Assembly (NCBI RefSeq): GCF_950295315.1
Contig: NC_080171.1
Location: 91,063,516 to 91,127,515, forward strand
Reading direction: 5' to 3'
Origin: Erinaceus europaeus
Lineage: Eukaryota; Chordata; Mammalia; Eulipotyphla; Erinaceidae
Length of the DNA stretch: 64,000 bases
The position numbers were made by a program, and so were the translations under genes. Shown one piece after another: positions 51,606-62,352 of this stretch (position 1 is the first letter of the stretch; every line of letters begins with the position of its first letter). The notes beneath the pieces are model-generated. The model was not told the DNA's origin. It saw only the letters and a list, made by a program, of their open reading frames with translations, and made no database searches.

Positions 51606-52125
51606 CCCCTTAATCAGGCCTATTGCTGGGGTGTACCTGCCTGCACTGCTCCACTGTTCCTAGTGGCTTTTTCTTTTCTTCCTTCTTTCCTTCCTTCTTA
51701 CCTCCCTTCCTTCCTTTCTACCTTCCTTCTTACCTTCCTTCCTTCCTTCCTCCTTTCCTTCCTTCATTCGTTCCTTCTTCTCTCCCTCCTTTCCTTTCTT
51801 CCTTCTTTCCTTCCTTCCTCCGTCCCTCCTTTCCTCCCTTCTTCCCTCCCTCCATCCCTCCATACCTCCCTTGCTTTCTTCCTTCTTCTTTTCTCCTTCC
51901 CTCCCTCCCTCCCTTTCCTTCTTCTTTCCTTCCACTCTTCCTCCTTCCTCCCTCCCTCTCTCCCTTCCTTCCTTCCTTTCTTTTTTTGTATATAGACTAG
52001 AGGCTAGAAAATGAAGAAGAGAGAGACAAGGAGAAGAGGAATCACATGCCACACTCTTCCAACACTTCTGAATCTTCTCCCTCTGTAGGTGCGAACTGGA
52101 GAACTTGAGTCTGGGTCCTTGTGAG
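51606..52125 (-). repeat. SINE with a 300-bp polypyrimidine expansion
   Basis: The outer parts are SINE-like and inverted: ATTGCTGGGGTGTACCTGCC at the left, CTTCTCCCTCTGTAGGTGCG and GAACTTGAGTCTGGGTCC at the right. Between them (51669-51987) is an almost pure CT tract of CTTC/CCTT/CCCT units. Long open frames on both strands here (Ser/Pro/Phe or Glu/Lys/Arg only) are low-complexity artefacts. Confidence 0.8.
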
Positions 52126-52369
52126 CCTCCTCCCAACCCCCAGCCAGACCTAGTGTACTTAGGTATTGTATTAGGAGGCATTTTTCTCATCTTATCTCAC
52201 GGAGTCTTCTCCTGTCAGTCCTGTGAAGACAAAATGATCTTTGAAGTCACATTTGTATGGAGACAGAAAATCAGAGTGCTTAAGTCAGGTGTCCGGAGTT
52301 GCAAATCTGGCATGAGTTGGAGCAAGGATCTGAATTGTGATTGTATTGTTCTCTAAATGCACACATTTA
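52126..52369. other. No gene seen; MIR-like trace
   Basis: 52170-52345 has a faint inverted MIR-like order (CATTTTTCTCATCTTATCTC ... GTCAGGTGTCCGGAGTTGC), too weak for a firm call. Confidence 0.35.
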
Positions 52370-53170
52370 TTTATATACTTACTATTAGTGATTTAATAAT
52401 GATAAACAATCTTGTATGAAAGAGGAGTATAATTCCATACAGTTCCCACCACCAGAGTTCTATATCCCATCCCCTCCAATGAAAGCTTTTCCTATTCTTT
52501 ATCTCTCTAGGAGTGTAGACAAAAGATCTTTTTGGGGTGCAGAAGGTGGAAGGTCTGGCTTCTGCAATTGCTACTACACTGAACATGGACATTAGCAGGT
52601 ATATTCACACCCCCATCCTGTCTCTACCTTTCCCTAGTGGGGTAGGTAGGACTCTAGAGAGGTCCCAGGACACATTGGTGAGATCACCTGCCCAGGAAAG
52701 TCAGGATGGAATCATGGTAGCATCTGCAACCTGGTGACTGAAAAGCAGTCAGATATAAAACAGGACAAATTGTTTAATAATCAGTAGCCCCAAAGTAAGA
52801 CTAGAGCAGATGATACTAAGGGCTTTGGTGTGGGAAGAAGCTAGGAAGTCCATCTTAGGTATGTTCCAAGGGGCCCATGACTTTAATTATTTTTGCCTGA
52901 GCCTGATGGCTAACTAGCAGGCTAAAAGTATTGCCTTGGGAAGATGGTGTCAGAGTTGAAAATAGGACTAGAAAGCCGGACAGAAAGTAGCTCCCACATA
53001 TGAGAAAAGTTAATGGTTTATAGATACCACTGACTGTAGACCCTATTGATCTGACCTAGGACCCACATGTATTCATATTGGCGCAGGAGGCTGTGTAACC
53101 ACTGCATCCCTGTCCTTCTGAGCTTTCATTCCATGGCCACAGCTAGGTACATTCTAGGCAGCACTCATTT
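52370..53170 (-). repeat. L1-b 3' UTR copy, long variant
   Basis: Inverted copy: ACTATTAGTGATTTAATAATG, ACAGTTCCCACCACCAGAGTTC, GGTCTGGCTTCTGCAATTGC, AAAGCAGTCAGATATAAAACAGG and CAGGAGGCTGTGTAACCACTGCATCC. The last parts correspond to 7210-7530 of the plus-strand copy. This shows that the extra UTR segment belongs to the L1-b family. Confidence 0.87.
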
Positions 53171-53344
53171 CAGAATCAGTCTTCCTTGAGTGGCAGCGTA
53201 GGTTATCCTAGCCTCCCTTCGGAGGATGGGGCAGTCCCTACCACTGCTGTTCTACATCGAGGGCAAGGCCCTGTAGAAGTCCACATGAGGGCTTATGATG
53301 ATGTTCCTGATGGAGGAAACCTGCATTTTTTATTATGTTTTATT

Positions 53345-53688
53345 TTTTTTTTTAATTTATTGCCTTCACGTTTATTGCTGGGGCTCCATGCCTGCATTAT
53401 AAATCCACTGCTCCTGGAGACCATTTTTTCTCAGTTTTGTTGCCCATGTTGTTGTTATTGTTATTGCTGTTGTTGTTGTTGGGTAGGACAGAGAGAAATT
53501 GAGAAAGGAGGTGAAGACAGAGAGTGGGAGAGAAAGATAGACACCTGCAGACCTGCTTCACCACTTGGCAAGTGACCCCATTGCAGGTGGGAAGCCGGGG
53601 GCTTGAACCAGGATCTTAACTCTGGTCTTTGAACTTCACGAGTGCCATGTGCACTTAACCCACTGTGCTACCACCGGTTCCCTGAAAT
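53345..53688 (-). repeat. SINE type 2
   Basis: ACGTTTATTGCTGGGGCTCCATGCCTGC, a GTTGTTATTGTTATTGCTG stretch, GGTAGGACAGAGAGAAATTG, GCAGACCTGCTTCACCACTTGG, CCACTGTGCTACCACCGGTTCCC: inverted full-length copy. Confidence 0.93.
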
Positions 53689-53724
53689 CCACATTTCTTA
53701 ACCTGATATTCTTAACACAGAATA

Positions 53725-54018
53725 TTCTGTGTTTGTTATTTATTGTTATTGCTGGGGTCTCACTCTATGTGGACAAAACCACTTTGTTATAGACAGACAG
53801 GGAAGGGAGGGAGAGAGAGAGGATCACACATACACAGAGAAAGAGCTAGATAGAGAGAGAGACAGAGAGAGAGAGACAACATTGGGTTGAGACAGAGAGA
53901 GAGAGAGGTGACAACATTGGGTGTTGCCTCCAGTGCTGCAGTATACCCATGTATTGTAGGGGGACTTGAACATAGATCACACTCATATTCTTCCAGGTGA
54001 GCTGTCTCATTAGCCGTA
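53725..54018 (-). repeat. SINE-like copy with GA expansion and internal duplication
   Basis: TATTGCTGGGGTCTCACTCT, GA-rich text, a repeated GACAACATTGGGT(T/G) block at about 53876 and 53912, GGGGGACTTGAACATAGATC and GTGAGCTGTCTCATTAGCC. Inverted short SINE with local duplication. Confidence 0.65.
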
Positions 54019-54033
54019 GAATAATTTGGTTTT

Positions 54034-54248
54034 AGGGGCTGAGTGGTAGTGCATCTGGTTGAGCGCACACATTATATTGAAAAAGGACCTAGGTTCAAAC
54101 CCCTAGCCCCCACTTATAGGGGGAAAGCTTCACAAGTGGTGAAACAGGGCTGCTGGTGTCTCTGTCTCTCTGCCTCTCTATCTGTCCCTTCCTCTCGATT
54201 TCTGTCTGTCTCTATCCAACAAATAAGTAAAGATAATTAAAAAAAAGA
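54034..54248 (+). repeat. SINE type 1
   Basis: GGGGCTGAGTGGTAGTGCAT, TGGTTGAGCGCACACATTAT, CTAGGTTCAAACCCCTAGCC, AAGCTTCACAAGTGGTGAAAC, TCTATCCAACAAATAAGTAAAGA. Confidence 0.93.
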
Positions 54249-55852
54249 ATTTTTGGTTTTAAAGCATCTTTCTACCATCTTTTAGACCCAGGGCTCCCTG
54301 GAATTTTGGTTGACAGTATCCATGCCTGGAAGATGAACTCCATGGAGGTATGTGAAGCCTAGGATTGGTAAAGTTTTCAGACTCTCATCTCTCCCAGGTT
54401 CACTTCCCACACACCACACTCAGAAGTTCTTTAAGTTCCAGCCCTTCCATATTACAGAAGGTGGGGCTAGAGGCTGAGGGCCAAGCAGCAACCTGCCCAG
54501 AGATATACCCTTGGGGCTGTAGCAGAGCCACCACTGAAGTTCACACACTCATTCTTCCAGTTTTCAGACATTGACACCAGATGCTACACTAAGTCTGTGG
54601 ATACGGAGGCAGGCAGTCAAGCAGGCAGGCAGACAGACACAGCCCTGCCCTGGGGGAGCTCATATCAAATAGCAGATAGACCAGACAGGCTTTCTGACAT
54701 CAGGGACTGTCTACCAGGTGAACCCTCATGCAGGTTGAGTCTGTCCCCCCTCTGCAGCAAGGACTTGAAGAGGTCTGAACCATTCTCTTAGGGCCAGTGG
54801 TGGCTTTCAAATCAATTTACATAAGACAGGTCTTATCCTGTTAGAACAGCAAATTAATAGCTCATTTTATAGAGTGAGCAATCAACACCTACAGCCCATT
54901 AAATTTAACAGCTGATGATCAGGCTTTCAGCTTGGTCCCACCATCAACTCAAGCACTTCCTTTTCCTTCCTCCTGACCTTTTTATTTCCTTTCATCTCCC
55001 CTCTTGTGAACCCTCCTCCTAGATCCTCATTTGCTCATTAGTAAACATAGTGTTCATTTAACTCCCTAGTATCTCTTCCACGCTGGGGCGAGGAGGTCTT
55101 CCTAGTCCCCAAGTAGGCTCTGTCATCTGTGACATGCCCCAAACTCTAGACATCTGCTCATATACTCATTCTGGGGCCCTTGACTGGGCCGTAGGAATGA
55201 GCAATCAATATTTTATCAAGGCATTAAGGTGGTGATAAAAAATACATGAAGTGGTAGGCAGGGAGGAGCTTGCTGACAAAGGAGTGGGTGACATTATATC
55301 TAACCTTGGTGACTATGACTTACGTGAATGGAATTCTCTAAGAAAGTCTCCTCTCTGATCCTTCAAGGAGATGGGAGAAAGATTTCTCATAAGGGTCTGT
55401 TAGATTTCTTTAGACCCTCCAACTTAACCTTCCTTAAAAGACTTCTAATTGCTTCAGATGTGTGTGGTGTATGAATAAATGGATGTGGAGCTGGATAATA
55501 TGGTTAACTAGACCTCCATTAATACTATGGTTTCCCATGAATTTTACATGACCTTCCAGGTGGGAGCACTTTGCATTACAAGTGTGCCTTATGAGCCAGG
55601 TCAGAGGGAGCCTGGAGATTCAGGATGAATTGGATGGTGCGTGATAGACCGGATTATTGGTCCCAGGTCTTCACTCCTCTATTATAGAATCATACACATG
55701 CCTTGGCCATCCTTTGCCCTCTGCAGAGTGCTGCCTTAGCCAACCTATCCTTTCCTTCAACTTCCCCCAAACCCAACTTCTTCAACTAGCAACCAGTCTC
55801 ATATTTTAAAAGAAAAACAGACTTACTATTCTGCTTAAAAGATTTGTTGATG
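54249..55852. other. Repeat-poor stretch, no gene seen; L2-like relic
   Basis: 54535-54665 carries L2-type text (CACACTCATTCTTCCAGTTTTC ... CCTGCCCTGGGGGAGCTCAT). 54790-55300 is free of recognised repeats and contains clustered AT-rich motifs (AGCAAATTAATAGCTCATTT, CAGCTGATGATCAGG). The 60-70 codon frames here have no recognisable domain. Confidence 0.45.
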
Positions 55853-56178
55853 GGGGGTCAGGCGGTGGCGCAAAGCGCAGGGACTGGCGTAAGGATCTCG
55901 GTTCCAGCTCCTGGCTCCCCACCTTCAGGGGAGTCGCTTCACAGGCAGTAAAGCAGGTCTGCAGGTGTCTATCTTTCTCCCCCTCTCTGTCTTCCCCTCC
56001 TCTCTCCATTTCTCTCTGTCCTATCCAACAACGAACAACATCAACAATGGCAATAATAATAAGCACAACGAGGCTACAACAACGGCAACAAAAAGAGGGG
56101 GGAAATGGCCTCCAGGAGCGGTGGATTCATGGTGCAGACACGGAGCCCAGCAATAACCCTGGAGGGGAAAAAAAAAAC
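55853..56178 (+). repeat. SINE type 2, well preserved
   Basis: GGGGGTCAGGCGGTGGCGCAAAGCGCAGGG, CAGGGGAGTCGCTTCACAGGC, CTCCATTTCTCTCTGTCCTATCC, a CAA-rich stretch, GGCCTCCAGGAGCGGTGGATTC, CAGCAATAACCCTGGAGG, poly-A. CpG-rich, so one of the youngest SINEs here. Confidence 0.96.
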
Positions 56179-56199
56179 TAGTAAGACAAAAAAAATCTT

Positions 56200-58646
56200 T
56201 TTTTTTTTTTAATTTTTTATTTAAGAAAGGATTAGTGAACAAAAGCATAAGGTAGGAGGGGTACAACTCCACACAATTGCCAACACCCAATCCCCATAAC
56301 CCACCCCCTCCCATGGTAGCTTTCCCATTCTCTATCCCTCTGGGAGCATGGACCCAGGGTCGTTGAGGGTTGCAGAAGGTAGAAGGTCTGGCTTCTGTAA
56401 TTGCTTCCCCGCTGAACATGGGCGTTGACTGGTCGGTCCATACCCCCAGTCTGCCTCTCTCTTTCCCTAGTAGGGTGTGACTCTGGGGAAGCTGAGCTCC
56501 AGGACACATTGGTGGGGTCTTCAATCCAGGGAAGCCTAGCCAGCATCCTGGTGGCATCTGGAACCTGGTGATTGAAAAGAGAGTTAACATATGAAGCCAA
56601 ACAATTTGTTGAGCAATCATGGATCCCAAGCTTGGAATAGTGGAGAGGAAGTGTTAGGGAGGTACTCACTGCAAACTCTAGTGTAGTCCTGCTTTCAGGT
56701 ATATATTTTGCAGTAGTTTATGGATACGTGTGCACATAAGCTCTCTCTCACAGAAACTGGTGTATATCTAGGTTATGGGACTTTGTTGGAAAGTGAACTA
56801 CCTGAGATGAAATTAGAGTGTACTATTAAAGGAAAGGTCTCACCCGAGTAATGAAGCTGAAGGGTTGTCATTCCACACGTGAAGTCTCTGGATACATTCT
56901 GAGGTGAAGCATGTTGAGGTAGCAATCGTTGCTTTGGTTAGGTTGTGATCGGCAGATGCAATGTTATTTGGTTTGGATTGGGAGATGCATACGGGAAAGT
57001 GGGCCCTATCCAAGGCTTCCAGGACTGGGGGAAGTAGGGGCTCTATAGTGAAGATGTGAGGTTCCTGCTGTCTTAGGGTTCAAAAAGACAATCAATAGTT
57101 AATATTATCATCACATTATTTGTTAATTGGGTTAACTTTGAAAAGTCCCTTTGTTATGGTTTGCTGGACAGTACCCAGTATCTTGTATATAGCTGTGCTA
57201 TTGGAAGCTTCTAATCTACTTGGTCTAGGCTTTTGAGAGAGTCCGCATATCAAATACATAGCCTATATATTAAAAAGATTCAGTTTGTCTTTTGAGAAAC
57301 TTTGAGACATACAATTGATTTCCCCCTCATATTAATTAGCTACTGATTTATATGTCTACATTTTGCTAGCAGTAAACACCATTCCCACCACCAAAGGACT
57401 GTGACCCATCCCTCCCGCCCACTCCCACCCCCCACTGGCCCAGGAAGCTACATGCCTACCCCTCACCACTGGGTTTTTACTTTGGTGCCCTACTTACAAT
57501 TTGATCAGGTCCTGCTTTTAGTTTCCCTTTCAGATCTTCTTAGTCAGCTTCTGTTGATGAGTGGGATCATCCCATACTCATCTTTATCTTTCTGACTTAG
57601 TTCACTTAACATAATTCCTTCTAGCTCTGTCCAAGATGGGTCAGAGAAGGTGGGTTCATTGTTCTTGATAGCTGCATAGTATTCCATTGTGTCTATATAC
57701 CACAGCTTTCTCAGCCACTCATCTGTTGTTGGGCACCTGGGTTGCTTCCAGGTTTTAGCTATTATGAATTGTGCTGCTATGAACATAGGAGTACACACCT
57801 CTTTTTGGTTGGGTGTTATGGAGTCCTTGGGGTATAACCCCAGGAGAGGAATTATTGGGTCATATGGAAGGTCCATGTCTAGCCTTCTGAGAGTTTTCCA
57901 GACTGCTCTCCACAGAGGCTGTACCAATTTACATTCCCACCAGCAATGTAAAAGGGTTCCTCTGTCCCCACATCCTCTACAGCATTTGTTGCTGCTGTCC
58001 TTTTTGATGTATGCCATTCTTACAGGAGTGAGGTGGTATCTTAGTGTTGTCTTGATTTGCATTTCTCTGATAATCAGTGACCTAGAGCAGTTTTTCATAT
58101 GTTTGTTAGCCTTTTGGATCTCCTCTGTGGTGAATGTTTTGTTCATTTCCTCTGCCCATTTTTGGATGGGGTCATTTGCTTTTTTGGTGTTAAGTTTGCT
58201 GAGCTCTTTATATATTTTGGTGATTAGTTTCTTGTCTGATGTCTGGCATGTGAAGATCTTCTCCCATTCTGTGAGGGGTCTCTCTGTTTGTTTAATAGTT
58301 TCTTTGGATGTGCAGAAGCTTTTCAATTTGATGTAGTCCCATTGGTTTGTTTCTGCTTTGGTCTTCCTTGCAACTGGGTTTGATTCATCAAAGATGTCCT
58401 TGAGGTGTATGTGGGAAAGTGTTTTACCAATGTTTTCCTCTAAATATTTGATTGTTTCTGGTCTGACATCTAGGTCTTTGATCCATTTGGAGTTGATTTT
58501 TGTTTCTGGTGAGATAAAGTGGTTCAATTTCATTCTTCTGCATGTTTCAACCCAGTTTTCCCAGCACCATTTATTAAAGAGAGCCTCCTTTTTCCATTTA
58601 ATCCTTTGGGCCCCCTTATCAAAGATTAGATGCCCATAGGTGTTGA
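56200..58646 (-). mobile_element. 5'-truncated L1-b with target duplications
   Basis: Minus-strand insertion bounded by the direct repeat AAAAAAAATCTT (56188-56199 and 58647-58658). Its tail is the T run from 56200. From 58646 down it encodes the ORF2 C-terminus (stop about 57544), then a 3' UTR of about 1.34 kb that includes the whole sequence otherwise met as the L1-b repeat at 32785, 52370 and 5025. It therefore shows that those repeats are L1 3' UTRs. It also passes without interruption through the site occupied by the Jockey-like insertion in the 5025 copy (around 56850). Confidence 0.92.
57544..58533 (-). pseudogene. L1-b ORF2 C-terminal part, 329 codons still open
   Basis: Open frame from codon [17 protein letters not shown] to the natural end ([12 protein letters not shown]). 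It holds the C-terminal region of L1 ORF2p with the cysteine-rich [18 protein letters not shown] motif and the [15 protein letters not shown] landmark. Endonuclease and reverse transcriptase are absent through 5' truncation, so it is not an active protein. The open frame indicates a fairly recent insertion. The protein would run slightly past the usual GMI end. Confidence 0.9.
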
Positions 58647-58658
58647 AAAAAAAATCTT

Positions 58659-58967
58659 GATGGTGTTCTTCCCATGCTTGTATAGTTCACCTGCTCATTT
58701 GCATGAGACCCTCCATAATCCAGATCTCATCAACCTCACCTGGCTCACTTCTTCAACCCTTGACCCACTCACTTTATCCTGGATATACTCTCCACACACT
58801 GAAATCCTTACAGGCAAGTGTAACCTTGCCTTGCTCTGCATCTTAATATGGACTCTTTCTTCTGCTGTCATCTCCTTCCACTCCTCTCTGCCTGTCAAAA
58901 GTGGATATGGGTTTCCAGATGCAACTCAAATGTGTCCTGGGAGAGCCTTCTCAAAACCCTTTTTTAA
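58659..58967. other. No gene seen
   Basis: Unassigned CT-rich DNA between the L1-b insertion and the next SINE. Confidence 0.5.
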
Positions 58968-59181
58968 AATGTATTTTTATTTTTTATTATCTTTATTTAT
59001 TGGATAGAGATAGCCATAAATCAAGAGGGAAGGGGGTAAGAGAGAGAGACAGAGAGACACTTGCAGCACTGCTTCACCACTCGCAAAGCTTTCCCCCTGC
59101 AGCTGGGGAACAGAGGCTTGAACCCAGGTCCTTGCACATTGTAATATGTGCTCTCAGCCAGGTGCACCACCACCTGGCCCC
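58968..59181 (-). repeat. SINE type 1
   Basis: TATCTTTATTTATTGGATAGAGA, CTCGCAAAGCTTTCCCCCTGCAG, GGCTTGAACCCAGGTCCTTG, GCACCACCACCTGGCCCC: inverted, well preserved. Confidence 0.94.
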
Positions 59182-59249
59182 TCAAAGCACCCTTAATATG
59201 TACTTTTGTATTCTTTGGATAGATCACTAGAAGAGGAAGTGGTAGTTCA

Positions 59250-60295
59250 TATGTGCATCTATGTTCATATTAGCACAGTTTGTAATAGACCAAGCCTAGA
59301 AGCAATTCTGATTTTCAATGATGGATAAATGGTTAACAATGTTGTGGTGTTTATACACTTTGGAATACTACTCACCTATAAGAAATGGTGAGAAATCTTT
59401 AGACTGTTTTCCACAAGGATTGGACCAATTATGCTGCCAGAAGAGTACAGAAGAGTTCATTTCCACCCACAACCTCACCACAATTTGTTGTTTCTATCCT
59501 TTGTGATGCATGGACTTCTCATAGGTGTGAATTCGTATCTCTTTGCTGTCTTTATTTGAATTTCTCTGATAATTAGTGACTTTGAGAACTTCTTCATGTA
59601 TTTGCTGACCTTCTGTATCTCTTATTCAGTGATATTTCTGTCCATGTCCTCATTTCATTTTCTAATTCCCATGGATAGATGAATGGCTAAAGAAATTAAG
59701 GTATATATATATAGTGGAATTCTATTCAACTGTTAAAAATTAAGAAGTAATCTTTGCCTCATTTTTAAGAACTTTTTTTTTAAAAAGTAATTTATTTATT
59801 TATCATGATAAAGATAGGAGGAGAGACAGAAAAAAACACACATCACTCTGGCATATGTGTTTCTGAGGATTGAACTCAGGACCTCATGCTTGAGAATCCG
59901 ATGCTTTATCCACTGCACCACCTCATAAACCACCTTGCCTCATCTTGGATGGAACTTGAAGACATCATGCTAAGTGAGATAAACCAAGAGAAGAACAACT
60001 ACCAAATGAACTCATTTATTTATAGGTAGGACTTAATAGACAGGGATATGGAGGGAGAACACAGTACAATTTGAACTGGATATGATAAATTGCATCAAAG
60101 AAAAGGAAAGAAGGAGAGGGTGGGGCATGAAGAGGACCTTGGGGTCCTAGTGCACAATGATGTAAAAGGATCTAGGTTGAGGGTGAGAATGTTCTGCAGA
60201 GAATTTTCACAGAGAGATGAGAAATAGTACCCATGTATCAATGACTCACTGTCAACCATGAACTCCCCTTAATAAAAATTATAAACATTTTATTT
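59250..60295 (+). repeat. Rearranged L1 3' end (plus/minus/plus) with nested SINE
   Basis: 59260-59395 is L1 text on the plus strand (CACAGTTTGTAATAGACCAAGCC ... GGAATACTACTCACC). 59396-59680 is the preceding ORF2 part inverted (GGATTGGACCAATTATGC ... TTTGAATTTCTCTGATAATTAG). 59681-60295 resumes on the plus strand (GGATAGATGAATGGCTAAAG ... GATAAATTGCATCAAAG, ending CCCCTTAATAAAAATT). An internal inversion like this is the usual mark of twin priming during L1 insertion. Confidence 0.8.
59763..59934 (-). repeat. SINE type 3 nested in L1, with target duplication
   Basis: The inverted short SINE (TTTATTTATCATGATAAAGATAGG, GGATTGAACTCAGGACCTCATGC, TTATCCACTGCACCACC) is flanked by TTGCCTCAT at 59754-59762 and 59935-59943. 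It interrupts the L1 at that point and is therefore younger. Confidence 0.88.
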
Positions 60296-60419
60296 TACTT
60301 TCAATTTTAGAGAAAGACTTTATATTTGATATGACTTCCTTTTTCTTCAATGAAAACACCACCTATTAAAAAATAGAAGTAATGAAATTTTCTTTTCCAT
60401 ATCTTGGGTAGAACTTGAA

Positions 60420-60444
60420 AGGTTAGGGTTAGGATTAGGGTGTG
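60420..60444. repeat. Short interstitial telomere-like repeat
   Basis: GGTTAGGGTTAGGATTAGGG: three TTAGGG-type hexamers, one with a substitution. Such small tracts occur at old break-repair sites, or by chance. Confidence 0.8.
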
Positions 60445-61095
60445 TGAATATCTATTACAGGAAAATAAGGAAGTATCCTCAAATATCCACAACTTTCCTG
60501 TAAACCATTAGTTCCTCTATAAAGTGATTTGGATTAAAAAGAAATACAATACCATCTAGCAATGTTCAAAGTTGCTTTTCTCCCAGACACCTTGCACATC
60601 TTCTAGTGCAGGATTTATTGCACAGTATTTTAACTTTTTTTTCCCAGCTAACAGTTTTTTCTTTCCCTATGCACAACTCAAATTGCTGCTAAATAGAGTG
60701 GATTAAGCTAATAGGCAAGCTTTTGTTCTGCCAAGCACTTTGGTTTATTTGTGTAAAAACAACTTTGGGGAGAGAGCCAAAGTTAAGTCACTTTGCATAA
60801 TAAAGGAGGAGAGAAGCTTGAAGTTCTGGAAGTAGTAGGGTTGGGGGACTGGAACGGAAATGAACTTGGTGTGGGTGCCAGGGAGAGAGAAGCCCCTGAG
60901 ACTGGATACTGCATAGGGGGGCAATCAGAGATGGAAAGCTCATCAGAGTACTTGTACCCTGCATGAGAGGGGCAGCTGAGATTGGGGCTAGAGAGAAGGG
61001 AGATATTTCACAGGGAAGTTCTCCATTGGTCACTATAGGCCATGCACTATGCCTTACCCCTGCAAGACCTTTAGGCAAGTCTATATTCTTCACAA
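60445..61095. other. Repeat-poor stretch, no gene seen
   Basis: No repeat recognised. 60560-60770 is AT-rich with evenly spaced motifs. The 101-codon minus frame at 60788-61093 has no recognisable domain. Confidence 0.45.
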
Positions 61096-61099
61096 TTGC

Positions 61100-61275
61100 C
61101 TTTTTTTTTTAAATGCATAGAGAGAAATTGAGAGGGAGGGGGAGGGAGAGAAATAGATAGAGACACCTGCAGTACTGCTTCATCACTTGTCAAGCTTTCC
61201 CCCTGCAAATGGGGACTTTGGGCTTGAACTGAGGTCCTTATGCATTGTAATGTGTTTTCAACCAGATGCACCAGA
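61100..61275 (-). repeat. SINE type 1
   Basis: T run, AGAGAGAAATTGAGAGGGAGG, CAAGCTTTCCCCCTGCAAATGG, GGGCTTGAACTGAGGTCCTT, CCAGATGCACCAGAGCTGGG. Inverted. Confidence 0.88.
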
Positions 61276-61379
61276 GCTGGGTCCCTCTCAGAATGGTTTC
61301 AAGTATGTGGGCTGAGAGCATCCAGCTTGTATTTGATAATATTATGTTCAGTGTTTGTTCCCCTATCAATACTAAGCAT

Positions 61380-61582
61380 CAGGATATGCACAAAGACCCT
61401 GGTGGGTTCGAGTCCCCGCTCCCTACCTGCAGTGGGGGTGCTTCACAAGCAGTGAAGCAGGTCTGCATGTGTCTATCTTCCTCTCCCTCTTAATTTCTCT
61501 CTGTCCTATCAAATGAAAGGGGAAAAAAAAAAAGCTTCCAGAAGTGGTGTATTCGTAGTGCTAACATGGAGCCCCAGCAACT
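61380..61582 (+). repeat. SINE type 2, head truncated
   Basis: GGTGGGTTCGAGTCCCCGCTCCC, GCAGTGAAGCAGGTCTGCATGTG, TTAATTTCTCTCTGTCCTATC, AAGCTTCCAGAAGTGGTGTAT, GGAGCCCCAGCAA. The CAA-rich stretch is reduced. Confidence 0.88.
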
Positions 61583-61587
61583 GAAGA

Positions 61588-61625
61588 GGAGAGAGGGTGG
61601 GAGGGAGGAAGGGAGAGAGAGAGGA

Positions 61626-61670
<45 letters not shown>

Positions 61671-61815
61671 GAGAGAGAAAGACAGACATCTGCAGACCTG
61701 CTTCACCTCTTGGGAAGGATTCCCATTGCAATTGGGTAGCCGGGGCTCAAACCTGGGTCCTTGGGTATGGTAGTATGTACACTTAACCAGGTGTCCTACC
61801 ACTACCACCCCCACC
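61588..61815 (-). repeat. SINE type 2-like copy with a (GA)n expansion
   Basis: A GA/GGGA run (about 61590-61680), then CATCTGCAGACCTGCTTCACC, GGGCTCAAACCTGGGTCCTT and CTTAACCAGGTGTCCTACCAC: inverted head and core. Confidence 0.85.
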
Positions 61816-61924
61816 CCCTGCAGAAATGTCTTAAAGATACTGGGTCAGGGAGAGCTGGATCTATGTGCTCAAATGTTGTCACTGGGACTAAGTGCATCAT
61901 TTTTGTGCATGTAACTACTCCCAG

Positions 61925-62112
61925 ACTGTTTTTAAAAATTCAGGTAGAGATATACAAACAGAGTGAAACCAAGACAGAGAAAGGGAGAGAAACCACAGAA
62001 CACATGGATTCCTCCATGCCCTGTCACGTTGCATGTAGTACCACGACTCATACCTGGGCCGTGTGCATGGCTAGGCAGGCGCCCTACCTGGTGAGCTGTT
62101 TCTCTGGCCTCT
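61925..62112 (-). repeat. SINE type 3-like copy
   Basis: AATTCAGGTAGAGATATACAAAC, GA-rich text, GACTCATACCTGGGCCGTGTGC, CCCTACCTGGTGAGCTGTTTC: inverted short SINE. Confidence 0.65.
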
Positions 62113-62174
62113 GTTTTCCTTCCTGTTAATTTTATTGCCAAGTGTCACCCCTCCAGAATTAAAAGCATTCAAAA

Positions 62175-62352
62175 CCTCATTTCTTTCTAATGAGACAGAG
62201 AGAAAGGGAGTGAAGGAGAGATACATGTACCACTGCTTCATTGTTCATGAACCACTCCCTTTACCCTGCAGGTGAGCACTGGGGACTTGAACCTGGGTCA
62301 TTGCACATGGTGGAACATATCTTCTACTAGATGCATCACCACCTGACCCCAA
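62175..62352 (-). repeat. SINE type 1
   Basis: AATGAGACAGAGAGAAAGGGAG, TACCCTGCAGGTGAGCACTGG, GACTTGAACCTGGGTCATTGC and GCATCACCACCTGACCCC: inverted copy. Confidence 0.88.

Noticed and set aside
51456..52190. Frames of 120-180 codons on both strands
   Set aside because: They exist only because the CT tract has no stop codons; the composition is low-complexity.
54365..54791. Two 60-70 codon frames over L2-like sequence
   Set aside because: They overlap an ancient repeat relic and show no protein features.
57689..58336. 215-codon plus-strand frame
   Set aside because: It lies antisense to the open L1 ORF2 C-terminus and has no features of its own.
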